Origin: Candidatus Woesearchaeota archaeon
GTDB lineage: Archaea > Nanoarchaeota > Nanoarchaeia > Woesearchaeales > GW2011-AR4
DNA: 8,725 bases
Assembly: GCA_023259315.1 (NCBI GenBank)
Contig: JAHFQL010000049.1
Coordinates: forward strand, 1-8,725
Direction: 5' to 3'
Part shown: piece by piece, positions 1 through 6,524 of the stretch
Numbering within the stretch: position 1 is the stretch's first letter
Layout: every line of letters starts with the position of its first letter
Notes under the pieces: model-generated
Told to the model about the DNA's origin: nothing
The model's input: only the letters and a program-made list of their open reading frames with translations
Database searches by the model: none
Made by a program: the position numbers and the translations under genes

Positions 1-122
1 TCTTCTTCTTTTATACATGTTACTAAGACAATTTTTTGTCGACGAGATAAATTTTGTATTTTTGGCATATACTTTATAATGGCTATTCTACAACACACTA
101 ATCACATACTTCCAATCAAAAA

Positions 123-134
123 CTTTTTATAATT
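123..134 (+). promoter_or_regulatory. Archaeal TATA box (box A) of the surface-protein gene
   Basis: The AT-rich element CTTTTTATAATT is centred about 25 nt before the ATG at 154, the spacing expected when transcription begins at the start codon (leaderless). This favours the ATG at 154 over the ATG at 139, which would lie upstream of the predicted transcript start. A second TATA-like stretch at about 70-79 could instead give a short leader ahead of 139. The leaderless reading is an inference from spacing, supported by the same spacing at two other genes in the window. Confidence 0.5.
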
Positions 135-153
135 ATCTATGTTTTCGTGGAAA

Positions 154-2358
154 ATGCAAAAAGGGGTGGCATTGTTTTTGATTGCAATATCTTTGATTCC
201 TTTAGCTTATTCTATATCCATCAGGGAATTGATATCAAAATACGTATTCTCAACTTCCACAAGCCAAATGAACGTAACAAATTATGCGGATTTTATGTTT
301 GACAAGGATAATAATGGACAAAACGACACTTTGGCTTTTGAATTGAGCACAATAAACGCGCGAGGAAACTTTCTTTTTGTGGTGAACCTGGTTGATAAAA
401 ATGGCGTTTTGACGAATGAGACAAATGTCACATTAAGCAGCGGAGTCAACAAAATAAATTTAACCTTTGACTCTATATTATTGTCACAAAATCAATTTAA
501 TTATTCCATAAAAATATACAATTCAAGCCGCAATTTGAAGTACAGGAGAGATAATATTCCCACGCAGCCTTATTCAAATTACAAAGAAGGACTTGGCCTA
601 CTTGGTATTCGAGATTTAAAAATTGGCGAGAAGCTGCAAATAAATGCTACAATTAACTCTTCCGTTAATGGAACATTTGAATCCGCACTATTCCTGAAAT
701 ATAACAATTCTATAATCTCTGCTAAAAACAATTTTTCAATAATTAATTCAGTAAACTATTTGGCATTTGATTTTGGCAATGAGACGATGAAAAGAACGCA
801 TTATGCCGGCGCATTTAACGTGTCTTCAATAAAAATCGGCAAAAAAACCATTAAAACAAATTTTGCAACTTCATTTTATGACTTCAAAGATTTTGCCGAT
901 TCATCCTACTTCTCAAATTTTGCGGATAGCGGAATCGACACAAACAGCAATGGCAAATATGACAACCTGCAGATAAATTCAATCCTGCAGATTCTTAAAA
1001 ATGATGATTATTCGTTGAAATTAGAGTTATACGATTTATTCGGCAACATCGTAGAAATAAAAAATATTTCAATTCATCTGAATTCCGGCATGGAAATGAT
1101 TCCATTTTATTTTAATGGCTCACGGATATACAGCAAAAAGCTTAACGGACCTTTTATCGTTAAAAATATCAAGCTTTACGAAAATGGGATATTGATTGAC
1201 AATATAAATGACGCGTATATTACAAATTATTACAATTTTAACGACTTCGAGAGTCCGAGTTTGCCTGATATAAAATCTGACATTCTTGTTTCTGGCGAAT
1301 ACCACTACGGGACAAATAACGTTTCAGCAAATTTCACCTTCAAAAATATCGGCAATAGGCATGCATTCAATGTTTTCACAGAAATGTCTGATAATAATAC
1401 TTTTTCCAAATCAAATAAATCAAGCCTTTTGATGCCTGGTTCACAAATTGTTTATCAGGTTAAGTTTGTAAATATTTCGGATATTGAACTTGGAGCAATC
1501 GCAGATGCGCAGAACTTGATAGAAGAGTTAAACGAGTCTAATAATGGAAAAAACATTACAGTAAGGATAAATAAAAAGCCGAATTTATCACCGGTAAATA
1601 ATACAATAGTTAATGGGGGCGGCATAATCATAATAAATCTTTCATCTTTTGATCCTGATAATGATTACCTTAGTTTCTCAATTAATTTTTCAAAGTTTAT
1701 TCAAAATAAAAATTTATTTACATGGAATACAACAGAAAATGACAACGGTTCTTATGTGCTTAACGCGACTGCTTCAGATGGTTACTTAAGTGATTCATCT
1801 GTGTTTGAGGTCAGAGTTCTAAATGCCATAAAAAATGACTTGGACAATGACGGAATTGAAGACAGCGTTGATTCCCTGATTGGAGACAAAAATTCCGTAA
1901 ACACGACCACCATTAATTTAAGCGTAGTGATTGGCAATAGCAGAAATTTATCCCAGATATTTGCTGGCAATCTGCCAGTCCGGTTTTTTGACAATAATCT
2001 GCCGATTGTTGATTTCAATTTTAATTTTTCCAGCAGCAAGCTAAACCTGACAAGCTTGATGGTGAACAAGCAGTCAGGAAACAGCAATGGCTCTTTCATT
2101 ATCAATGGTTTGAAAATGCCGCAAAACAAAACAAAAACAGTTTATGTCGATAGGGCAAATTCAAAATTAACTTCTGTCTGCATAAAGGATGCGCAGATGT
2201 CAAATATAAATGAAATAAGCAGCAGATGCAATTCACAAAATGAGTTCAAAATTTCTTGCAGCGGAAAACTGCAAAAATCTTACAGGTGCACATACAATTC
2301 AACAATCAAAAAATACAAAGTCCAGGGCCTGAATAATTCTGGAGTTGTGCAGATTTGA
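154..2358 (+). CDS. Large secreted/surface glycoprotein with Ca-binding-type loops, CARDB-like and Ig/PKD-like domains
   Basis: Predicted exported protein of 734 residues from the ATG at 154; an in-frame ATG at 139 adds five residues. Residues 1-20 form a signal peptide (lysine, then a hydrophobic stretch ending LAYS). Three Asp-rich loops resemble EF-hand/dockerin or thrombospondin-type-3 calcium loops: DKDNNGQND (about 50-58), DTNSNGKYD (262-270) and DLDNDGIED (562-570). The first two each open a similar module of roughly 100 residues, suggesting an internal duplication. Residues 371-473 look like a CARDB domain (conserved NIG, ending NESNN), and 474-560 like an Ig/PKD/cadherin-type domain (FDPDNDYLSF, ASDGYLSD). 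I count about 39 N-X-S/T sequons by eye, fitting heavy N-glycosylation. The tail has four cysteines (676, 692, 702, 712) and no membrane anchor. A role in the cell envelope or adhesion is inferred; no enzyme motif is seen. Confidence 0.8.
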   Translation: MQKGVALFLIAISLIPLAYSISIRELISKYVFSTSTSQMNVTNYADFMFDKDNNGQNDTLAFELSTINARGNFLFVVNLVDKNGVLTNETNVTLSSGVNKINLTFDSILLSQNQFNYSIKIYNSSRNLKYRRDNIPTQPYSNYKEGLGLLGIRDLKIGEKLQINATINSSVNGTFESALFLKYNNSIISAKNNFSIINSVNYLAFDFGNETMKRTHYAGAFNVSSIKIGKKTIKTNFATSFYDFKDFADSSYFSNFADSGIDTNSNGKYDNLQINSILQILKNDDYSLKLELYDLFGNIVEIKNISIHLNSGMEMIPFYFNGSRIYSKKLNGPFIVKNIKLYENGILIDNINDAYITNYYNFNDFESPSLPDIKSDILVSGEYHYGTNNVSANFTFKNIGNRHAFNVFTEMSDNNTFSKSNKSSLLMPGSQIVYQVKFVNISDIELGAIADAQNLIEELNESNNGKNITVRINKKPNLSPVNNTIVNGGGIIIINLSSFDPDNDYLSFSINFSKFIQNKNLFTWNTTENDNGSYVLNATASDGYLSDSSVFEVRVLNAIKNDLDNDGIEDSVDSLIGDKNSVNTTTINLSVVIGNSRNLSQIFAGNLPVRFFDNNLPIVDFNFNFSSSKLNLTSLMVNKQSGNSNGSFIINGLKMPQNKTKTVYVDRANSKLTSVCIKDAQMSNINEISSRCNSQNEFKISCSGKLQKSYRCTYNSTIKKYKVQGLNNSGVVQI

Positions 2359-2363
2359 CAAAG

Positions 2364-2372
2364 TTTTAAATA
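2364..2372 (+). promoter_or_regulatory. TATA box of the tRNA-Pro gene
   Basis: TTTTAAATA lies six bases after the stop codon of the upstream gene and is centred about 30 nt before the first base of the tRNA. This is the normal distance for an archaeal box A that starts transcription just ahead of a tRNA, so the tRNA probably has its own promoter. Confidence 0.6.
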
Positions 2373-2435
2373 ATGTTGCGGAAAAATATCTTGTTTTGGG
2401 GCTGTAGTATAGCTAGGCAGAATTGGCCCTTGGGG

Positions 2436-2459
2436 CACAAAATATTATTTTGTTCAGAT
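2436..2459 (+). other. tRNA intron 1 (canonical position 37/38)
   Basis: This 24-nt intron fits the canonical bulge-helix-bulge motif. The outer helix is the anticodon stem. A central four-pair helix joins TTGG (2430-2433) to TCAG (2454-2457). The two three-nt bulges are 2434-2436 and 2458-2460, each cut after its second base. The intron closes on a seven-pair hairpin ACAAAAT/ATTTTGT (2437-2443 with 2447-2453) and a three-nt loop. The cut sites this predicts restore a seven-base anticodon loop exactly. Confidence 0.88.
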
Positions 2460-2480
2460 TGGGTCCGGCCCGTGTTCGAA

Positions 2481-2507
2481 AGCCTTTTTGAGAAAATGGC
2501 ACGAAAT
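2481..2507 (+). other. tRNA intron 2 in the T-loop (position 59/60)
   Basis: This 27-nt insertion interrupts the T-loop. Its central helix is four perfect pairs, TTCG (2475-2478) with CGAA (2502-2505), stacked on the T-stem. The bulges are AAA (2479-2481) and ATT (2506-2508), each cut after its second base. The inner hairpin pairs GCC (2482-2484) with GGC (2498-2500) and continues with a T-run against an A-run; one extra A (2501) makes this side slightly relaxed. Splicing at these sites yields TTCGAAT. Non-canonical tRNA introns of this kind are known in archaea and are cut by the tRNA-splicing endonuclease. Confidence 0.85.
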
Positions 2508-2536
2508 TCACGGCAGCCCCATTTATAGTCATTAAA

Positions 2537-2980
2537 TTAAACCAACATACTCTCTTCCTTGATAGTATTCAAGACCAGTTTTGTCTCGGTTTTTTCAACA
2601 AACTCGTATGTCTGGATTTTCTTCAAGAAATTATCCATCTGCCTTGTTGTCGGAAATCTTGCAAGAATCACAGCGTCAGAAGTGCCGGTAATATCATAAA
2701 CCGCATAAACATTTGGGTGAATTCCAATCTTTTTTTCTACCTCAAAAAGTTTGCCTTTGGAAATCCTGATTTCAATCAGCACAACAACATCAAAACCGAG
2801 CTTTTCATAATCAAGTTTTGCGGTGTATTTCTTAATTACTTTTTCCGCTTCGAGTTTTCTCAGGTGGTGCATTACAGTTGCTACTGAGATATCTGCCTTT
2901 TTGGCTATCTGCCTCAATGAAAGCCTGGAATTCTCAACTATAATGTTTAAAATCCTCTTGTCAACATCTTCTAATTGCAT
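2537..2980 (-). CDS. Lrp/AsnC-family transcriptional regulator
   Basis: The 147-residue product has the usual length and layout of the feast/famine (Lrp/AsnC) family. An N-terminal winged helix-turn-helix (about 4-50) opens DVDKRILNIIVENSRLSLRQ and is followed by a recognition region SVATVMHHLRKLEAEKVI. The C-terminal effector-binding/oligomerisation (RAM) domain (about 62-140) carries the typical GTSDAVILARF segment. The gene diverges from glnA with 187 bp between start codons, so it probably controls itself and glnA, perhaps sensing an amino acid such as glutamine. Lrp-type control of glnA is reported in haloarchaea; here it is an inference from position. No Shine-Dalgarno is visible. A TATA-like CATATAATAAA (3010-3020, minus strand) could give a leader of a few bases. 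Confidence 0.93.
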   Translation of the reverse strand: MQLEDVDKRILNIIVENSRLSLRQIAKKADISVATVMHHLRKLEAEKVIKKYTAKLDYEKLGFDVVVLIEIRISKGKLFEVEKKIGIHPNVYAVYDITGTSDAVILARFPTTRQMDNFLKKIQTYEFVEKTETKLVLNTIKEESMLV

Positions 2981-3020
2981 TTTTATTTGTATAAATTACC
3001 CCACATTTGTTTATTATATG

Positions 3021-3039
3021 ATAGTTTTATAATAGTTTT
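3021..3039. promoter_or_regulatory. Direct repeat, candidate operator between the Lrp gene and glnA
   Basis: ATAGTTTT occurs at 3021-3028 and again at 3032-3039, 11 bp apart, about one helical turn, so both copies face the same side of the DNA. The pair lies beside the Lrp gene's likely promoter. A TATGATA-type word also recurs at about 3016-3023 and 3067-3073. The region is extremely AT-rich, so short repeats arise by chance; I call it only a candidate regulator-binding site. Confidence 0.3.
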
Positions 3040-3100
3040 CTAAACATTTATTTAAAATTATCTATTTTATGATATGATTTGTTTAATAAAATGAAGAATA

Positions 3101-3110
3101 AATATATAAA
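3101..3110 (+). promoter_or_regulatory. TATA box of glnA
   Basis: AATATATAAA is the strongest box A in the divergent intergenic region. It predicts a transcript start near 3131, giving a leader of about 37 nt to the ATG at 3168, long enough to carry a ribosome-binding site. Confidence 0.65.
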
Positions 3111-3155
3111 TATTGATAAAACCCATTAAATTAATTCTGATTTTATTCAATGAAT

Positions 3156-3161
3156 GGGGTG
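3156..3161 (+). promoter_or_regulatory. Ribosome-binding site deciding the glnA start
   Basis: GGGGTG matches the archaeal Shine-Dalgarno core GAGGTG with one mismatch and ends six bases before the ATG at 3168. The upstream in-frame ATG at 3150 has no such site, so 3168 is the better start. Confidence 0.55.
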
Positions 3162-3167
3162 TTGAAA

Positions 3168-4640
3168 ATGAGTACAACTGAAATTTTGGAAATGATAAAG
3201 AAGGAGCCTGCAAGAAACGTAAAAGCAGATTTTGTTGAAAACCTGAAAAGGGATTTGGAAAAGGTGAAGTTTGTTGACTTGAAATTCACAGACGTGCCAG
3301 GAGTGTGGCAGCATTTCACTGTGCCGATAAGCGAGTTGAGCGAAAACTCAATAACAAACGGCTTTGGATTTGACGGCTCATCAATAAGGGGTTTCAAGGA
3401 AATTTATGAAAGCGACATGCTTCTCGTGCCTGATTTAAAGACGGGCTTTACAGACCCTTTTTCTGATTCAACTGTGAGCATAATAGGGAGCGTAAAAGAT
3501 CCTGAAACAGGAGAGATGTTCACAAGGGACCCAAGGTATATTGCGCAGAAAGCAGAGGCTCACCTAAAAGAAACTGGAATTGCAGACATAGCTTACATGG
3601 GCCCGGAGCTTGAATTCTTCATCTTTGACAGCATTAGGTACGACCAGAAAGAAAATTTTGGTTACTATTATATTGACTCGAGCGAAGGCAGTTGGAATAC
3701 CGGCGCTGAAAACAATGGGAACCCAAATCTCGGATACAAGCCAAGATACAAGGAAGGTTATTTCCCAGTTGCGCCAACTGACACATTACAGAATATAAGA
3801 AACGAAATTGTGGAAACCCTTATGAAATCCGGAATAGGAATCGAGTGCCATCATCACGAAGTTGCCACTGCGGGGCAATGCGAGATTGACATGGGTTATG
3901 CGCCTTTAGTCAGGATGGCAGACCAGGTTATGATGTACAAGTACATAATAAAAAATGTTGCAAGAAATCATGGAAAAACTGCAACATTCATGCCAAAGCC
4001 CCTGTTCAACGACAATGGTTCTGGAATGCATGTGCACCAGAGCTTGTGGAAACAAGGCAAAAATTTGTTTTATGACAAGGAGGGTTATGCATTGCTCAGC
4101 GACACAGCGCGGCACTACATAGGCGGATTGCTTGAGCATGCCCCTGCACTATGCGCGTTGATAGCACCAACAACAAATTCCTACAAGAGGCTTGTGCCGG
4201 GTTTTGAAGCCCCTGTAAATCTTGTATACTCAAAAAGGAACAGGAGCGCTGCTGTTAGAATTCCAGTCTATTCGACAAGCGACAAGGCAAAGAGAATAGA
4301 GTTTAGGACGCCTGACCCATCGTGCAATTCATATCTTGCATTTGCAGCAATGCTGATGGCGGGCCTTGACGGCATCAAAAGAAAAATTGATCCTGGCGAG
4401 CCGTTGGACAAGGACATTTATCATTTAAGCGAGGAAGATGCAGCAAAAATAAAAAGTGTGCCGGCCTCTTTAAGCGAGTCTTTGAATGCTCTAGAAAACG
4501 ACCACAAGTTTTTGCTTGCCGGAAATGTTTTCACCCAGGACATGATTGACATATGGCTGGAATACAAAATGACCAAAGAGGTTGACCCAGTAAGGCTAAG
4601 ACCGCATCCATGGGAATACTATTTGTATTTTGATATTTGA
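3168..4640 (+). CDS. glnA: Glutamine synthetase type I (GSI-beta-like)
   Basis: Makes glutamine from glutamate, ammonia and ATP in the cytoplasm as a dodecamer; the main entry of ammonium into metabolism. The 490-residue product is full length, with the N-terminal beta-grasp domain and the catalytic domain. Visible active-site elements are GPELEFFIF (E147, E149), [10 protein letters not shown] with E231 and E239 as metal ligands, the ATP-site [12 protein letters not shown] (H288), the flap VPGFE (E347), and IEFRTPDP (E378, R380). A segment around 173-196 (EGSWNTG to KEGYF) matches the insertion that marks the GSI-beta subtype. Y418, in DKDIYHLS, aligns with the tyrosine adenylylated in enterobacteria. 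An in-frame ATG at 3150 adds six residues but lacks a ribosome-binding site. The Lrp gene diverges upstream and amt follows after 62 nt, so they form one nitrogen locus. Confidence 0.97.
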   Translation: MSTTEILEMIKKEPARNVKADFVENLKRDLEKVKFVDLKFTDVPGVWQHFTVPISELSENSITNGFGFDGSSIRGFKEIYESDMLLVPDLKTGFTDPFSDSTVSIIGSVKDPETGEMFTRDPRYIAQKAEAHLKETGIADIAYMGPELEFFIFDSIRYDQKENFGYYYIDSSEGSWNTGAENNGNPNLGYKPRYKEGYFPVAPTDTLQNIRNEIVETLMKSGIGIECHHHEVATAGQCEIDMGYAPLVRMADQVMMYKYIIKNVARNHGKTATFMPKPLFNDNGSGMHVHQSLWKQGKNLFYDKEGYALLSDTARHYIGGLLEHAPALCALIAPTTNSYKRLVPGFEAPVNLVYSKRNRSAAVRIPVYSTSDKAKRIEFRTPDPSCNSYLAFAAMLMAGLDGIKRKIDPGEPLDKDIYHLSEEDAAKIKSVPASLSESLNALENDHKFLLAGNVFTQDMIDIWLEYKMTKEVDPVRLRPHPWEYYLYFDI

Positions 4641-4688
4641 TTGCAATCTTTGTTTATTTTAATTTGTTTAGATGGAAGACTATTGAAT

Positions 4689-4693
4689 GAGGT
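4689..4693 (+). promoter_or_regulatory. Ribosome-binding site of amt
   Basis: GAGGT stands nine bases before the ATG at 4703 and supports that start. The 62-nt gap from glnA contains T-rich stretches but no convincing TATA box, so amt may be translated from a glnA-amt transcript. Confidence 0.5.
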
Positions 4694-4702
4694 TGGAATA
4701 TA

Positions 4703-6169
4703 ATGGACAAAAAAATTTTATTGATTTTATTTGTTTTTGCAGCCATTATATCTGCAATGATAGTTTATGCAGATCCTACAGGAAACAGTGATTATTATTA
4801 CAGCCAATCTGCAAAGCCTATTAATGGAAAAACAGAAATTTCAAAAATAACTAAGGATGATTTGGCCAAGCAGATGAGCCATAACATGTTCTCTCTGGAT
4901 TTTACTTGGACGTTAATTGCTGCTTTCTTGGTAATGTTTATGCAGGCAGGCTTTGCTCTTGTTGAAGCAGGGTTTTGCAGAAGAAAAAATGCGCATCATA
5001 TTTTCCTAATGAATTTTCTTGTGTACCCTATTGCAGGATTTGCATTTTTTGTTATTGGATTTGCAATTATGATGGGCGGCAGCAACTTTTTTCCAGCTTT
5101 GAATCATGCTTTTAGTTTGCATGGATGGAGCTTATTTGGCACTAAAGGAGTTTTGCTTGCAGGCGCATCCTATGATGTCGGCGTAATGACTCTTTTTCTG
5201 TTCCAGCTCGTTTTTATGGATACTGCCGCAACAATAGTCACAGGTGCAATGGCAGAAAGATGGAAATTTTCTGCGTTCATAATATTCAGTCTTTTCATGG
5301 GAGGTATAATATATCCTGTCATAGGCGCATGGGCATGGGGTGGAGGCTGGCTAAGCCAGCTTTCCAATATTGGATTAGGAACTGGGTACAAGGATTTTGC
5401 AGGCTCTGGGGTTGTTCACATGGTTGGCGGTTTTGCAGGACTGGTTGGAGCTTGGTACTTAGGGCCAAGGATTGGAAAGTATGGCAAGGACGGCAAACCA
5501 AAAATTTTCAAGCCACACAATCTTGGATATGTGATTTCAGGAACTTTTATATTGGCTTTTGGTTGGTTTGGATTTAATCCAGGCAGCACTCTTGCTTCTA
5601 CTGACTTGAGAATTTCAGTAATTGCAGTCAACACAATGCTTGCATCATTTACAGGGGCGTTTGCAGCAGTTTTACTGGCTAAATTCAAATCAAAAGTGTG
5701 GGATGGGGGCATGGCAGCAAATGGTATGCTTGCAGGGCTTGTAGCTATAACTGCCCCGTCTGGTTTCGTAAATCCATTGAGCTCCTGCATAATTGGCTTG
5801 ATTGCAGGCATTCTGGTTTATTACAGCGTATGGTTTTTTGACTGGATTGCAAAAATTGACGATCCTGTCGGAGCAATTTCTGTCCATGGAATTTGCGGCG
5901 CATGGGGCGTATTAAGCGTAGGGATTTTTTCAGACGGAACTTACCTTGGAGTCAAAGGTATTTTGTATGACATTACTCTTGCTGGCGGCTTAGGACAATT
6001 ATTAAGCCAAACAATTGGCGTAGTTGCAATTATTGTTTGGGTCTCCTTGACATCGCTGCTTTTCCACTGGCTAAGCCACAAGCTGACAGGTATAAGAGTT
6101 GCAAAGAAAGAAGAATTGACGGGATTGGATGTCAGCGTGCATGGAATGCCTGCTTATAATGATGATTAG
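4703..6169 (+). CDS. amt: Ammonium transporter, Amt/MEP/Rh family
   Basis: Trimeric membrane channel carrying ammonium into the cell. The 488-residue protein starts with a cleavable signal peptide (1-23, ending IVYA), then about 40 soluble residues and eleven predicted hydrophobic helices from about residue 64 on. Family landmarks are MQAGFALVEAGFCRRKNA (about 80-97), the cation-site aspartate D231 in KDFAGSGVVHM, and the twin pore histidines H239 and H395 (the latter in AISVHGICG), matching AmtB D160, H168 and H318. The C-tail keeps the GLDVSVHGMPAY motif, which in relatives contacts PII protein. It follows glnA on the same strand, so uptake is coupled to assimilation. The usual glnK partner is absent on both sides here. 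Confidence 0.97.
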   Translation: MDKKILLILFVFAAIISAMIVYADPTGNSDYYYSQSAKPINGKTEISKITKDDLAKQMSHNMFSLDFTWTLIAAFLVMFMQAGFALVEAGFCRRKNAHHIFLMNFLVYPIAGFAFFVIGFAIMMGGSNFFPALNHAFSLHGWSLFGTKGVLLAGASYDVGVMTLFLFQLVFMDTAATIVTGAMAERWKFSAFIIFSLFMGGIIYPVIGAWAWGGGWLSQLSNIGLGTGYKDFAGSGVVHMVGGFAGLVGAWYLGPRIGKYGKDGKPKIFKPHNLGYVISGTFILAFGWFGFNPGSTLASTDLRISVIAVNTMLASFTGAFAAVLLAKFKSKVWDGGMAANGMLAGLVAITAPSGFVNPLSSCIIGLIAGILVYYSVWFFDWIAKIDDPVGAISVHGICGAWGVLSVGIFSDGTYLGVKGILYDITLAGGLGQLLSQTIGVVAIIVWVSLTSLLFHWLSHKLTGIRVAKKEELTGLDVSVHGMPAYNDD

Positions 6170-6172
6170 GAG

Positions 6173-6184
6173 ATTTAAAATTTA
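6173..6184 (+). promoter_or_regulatory. TATA-like element after amt
   Basis: ATTTAAAATTTA begins three bases after the amt stop and is centred about 32 nt before an ATG at 6209. It could drive a short transcript across 6205-6425. It overlaps the T-rich stretch that may end the amt transcript, so its role is uncertain. Confidence 0.35.
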
Positions 6185-6194
6185 TTTTTTATTA
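6181..6194 (+). terminator. Possible T-rich terminator of glnA-amt
   Basis: A pyrimidine run, TTTATTTTTTATTA, lies 11 bases after the amt stop. Archaeal RNA polymerase commonly releases at such oligo-T tracts without a hairpin. The call rests on composition and position only. Confidence 0.35.
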
Positions 6195-6234
6195 TTGAGT
6201 ATGTGACAATGAATAATTTTGTGGGAGACTACAG

Positions 6235-6275
6235 TATACCATCAAAGGAAACCGCTAATGTCCGTCAATGGTATA
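6235..6275. repeat. 8-bp perfect inverted repeat
   Basis: TATACCAT (6235-6242) and ATGGTATA (6268-6275) are exact reverse complements separated by 25 nt. They lie between amt and the FAD synthase gene, downstream of a TATA-like element. They could be a hairpin in a short transcript, a protein-binding site, or chance. Confidence 0.4.
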
Positions 6276-6425
6276 GGTGGTGGTGCGGAAATTACTACTG
6301 ATGAAACAAGTTTAGCTTCATTAGACGTTGCACTTAAAGCAATATTGCAGCCGCCATTAGCACAAGTAAAAGCTCCGACGTGGCTTAGTCATACAGAGAA
6401 AGGTCCTTCCAAGTATTCAGTGTAA
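6258..6425 (+). CDS. Doubtful small ORF, 55 residues, unrecognised
   Basis: An ATG at 6258 opens 55 codons; the same frame can be read from a TTG at 6219 (68 codons). The product begins MSVNGIGGGAEITTDETS and contains a possible helix near LASLDVALKAILQPPL; I recognise no family. Composition is visibly richer in G+C than the flanks, which slightly favours a real or formerly coding segment. No good ribosome-binding site precedes it. The ATG best placed for the TATA-like element (6209) is in another frame and reaches a stop at 6301 after 30 codons. One possibility is a small gene broken by a frameshift between about 6250 and 6280; another is a non-coding transcript. The 355-nt stretch 6170-6524 otherwise shows only the promoter-like elements and the inverted repeat. 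Confidence 0.25.
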   Translation: MSVNGIGGGAEITTDETSLASLDVALKAILQPPLAQVKAPTWLSHTEKGPSKYSV

Positions 6426-6492
6426 CCGTCACAGATTTTTTCATAACATCATTAAACAAATCCAAAGTAGCGTGGCAGAAATTTTTCCAAAT

Positions 6493-6502
6493 CTTTTTAA
6501 AC
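6493..6502 (+). promoter_or_regulatory. TATA box of the FAD synthase gene (leaderless)
   Basis: CTTTTTAAAC is centred about 27 nt before the ATG at 6525, so transcription should begin at or next to the start codon. There is no Shine-Dalgarno, as expected for a leaderless archaeal messenger. This shows the gene has its own promoter separate from amt. Confidence 0.65.
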
Positions 6503-6524
6503 TTTCTACTTTTTTCCATAATTT

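Larger units (their letters stand above)
2398..2521 (+). tRNA. tRNA-Pro (anticodon GGG) with two introns
   Basis: The ends form a perfect seven-pair acceptor stem (GGGGCTG with CAGCCCC) followed by discriminator A2521; CCA is not encoded. Removing 24 nt (2436-2459) and 27 nt (2481-2507) leaves a 73-nt cloverleaf. The anticodon stem is GGCCC/GGGTC with loop TTGGGGT, giving anticodon GGG (2432-2434) and the G37 usual for proline. The T-stem is CCGTG/CACGG, with the textbook T-loop TTCGAAT only after splicing. G18-G19, A14, A21 and a G15-C48 pair are present. The D-stem is weak (GTAT against GAAT, with an A-A mismatch), which would make a scanner score it low. The gene converges on the Lrp gene, 15 nt away. 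Confidence 0.9.

Noticed and set aside
1..18. Possible start of a divergent minus-strand gene (ATG at 18, then Tyr-Lys-Arg-Arg-Arg)
   Set aside because: Only six codons lie in the window. A TATA-like AAAATTTATC near 45-54 would fit, but this is too little to call a gene.
27..40. Small hairpin GACAA-tttt-TTGTC
   Set aside because: A five-pair stem in AT-rich DNA is expected by chance. It might be a terminator, but no gene end is visible beside it.
3150..3167. Upstream ATG of glnA
   Set aside because: It would place the start ahead of the GGGGTG ribosome-binding site, which serves the ATG at 3168; the six extra residues are not typical of the family.
5260..5811. Open frames of 60-131 codons on both strands inside amt
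   Set aside because: They are out-of-frame shadows of a strongly conserved transporter gene and show no family motifs or start signals.
6299..6305. TGATGA word resembling a C box of a C/D guide RNA
   Set aside because: No matching D box (CTGA) lies at a suitable distance, so there is no support for a guide RNA.
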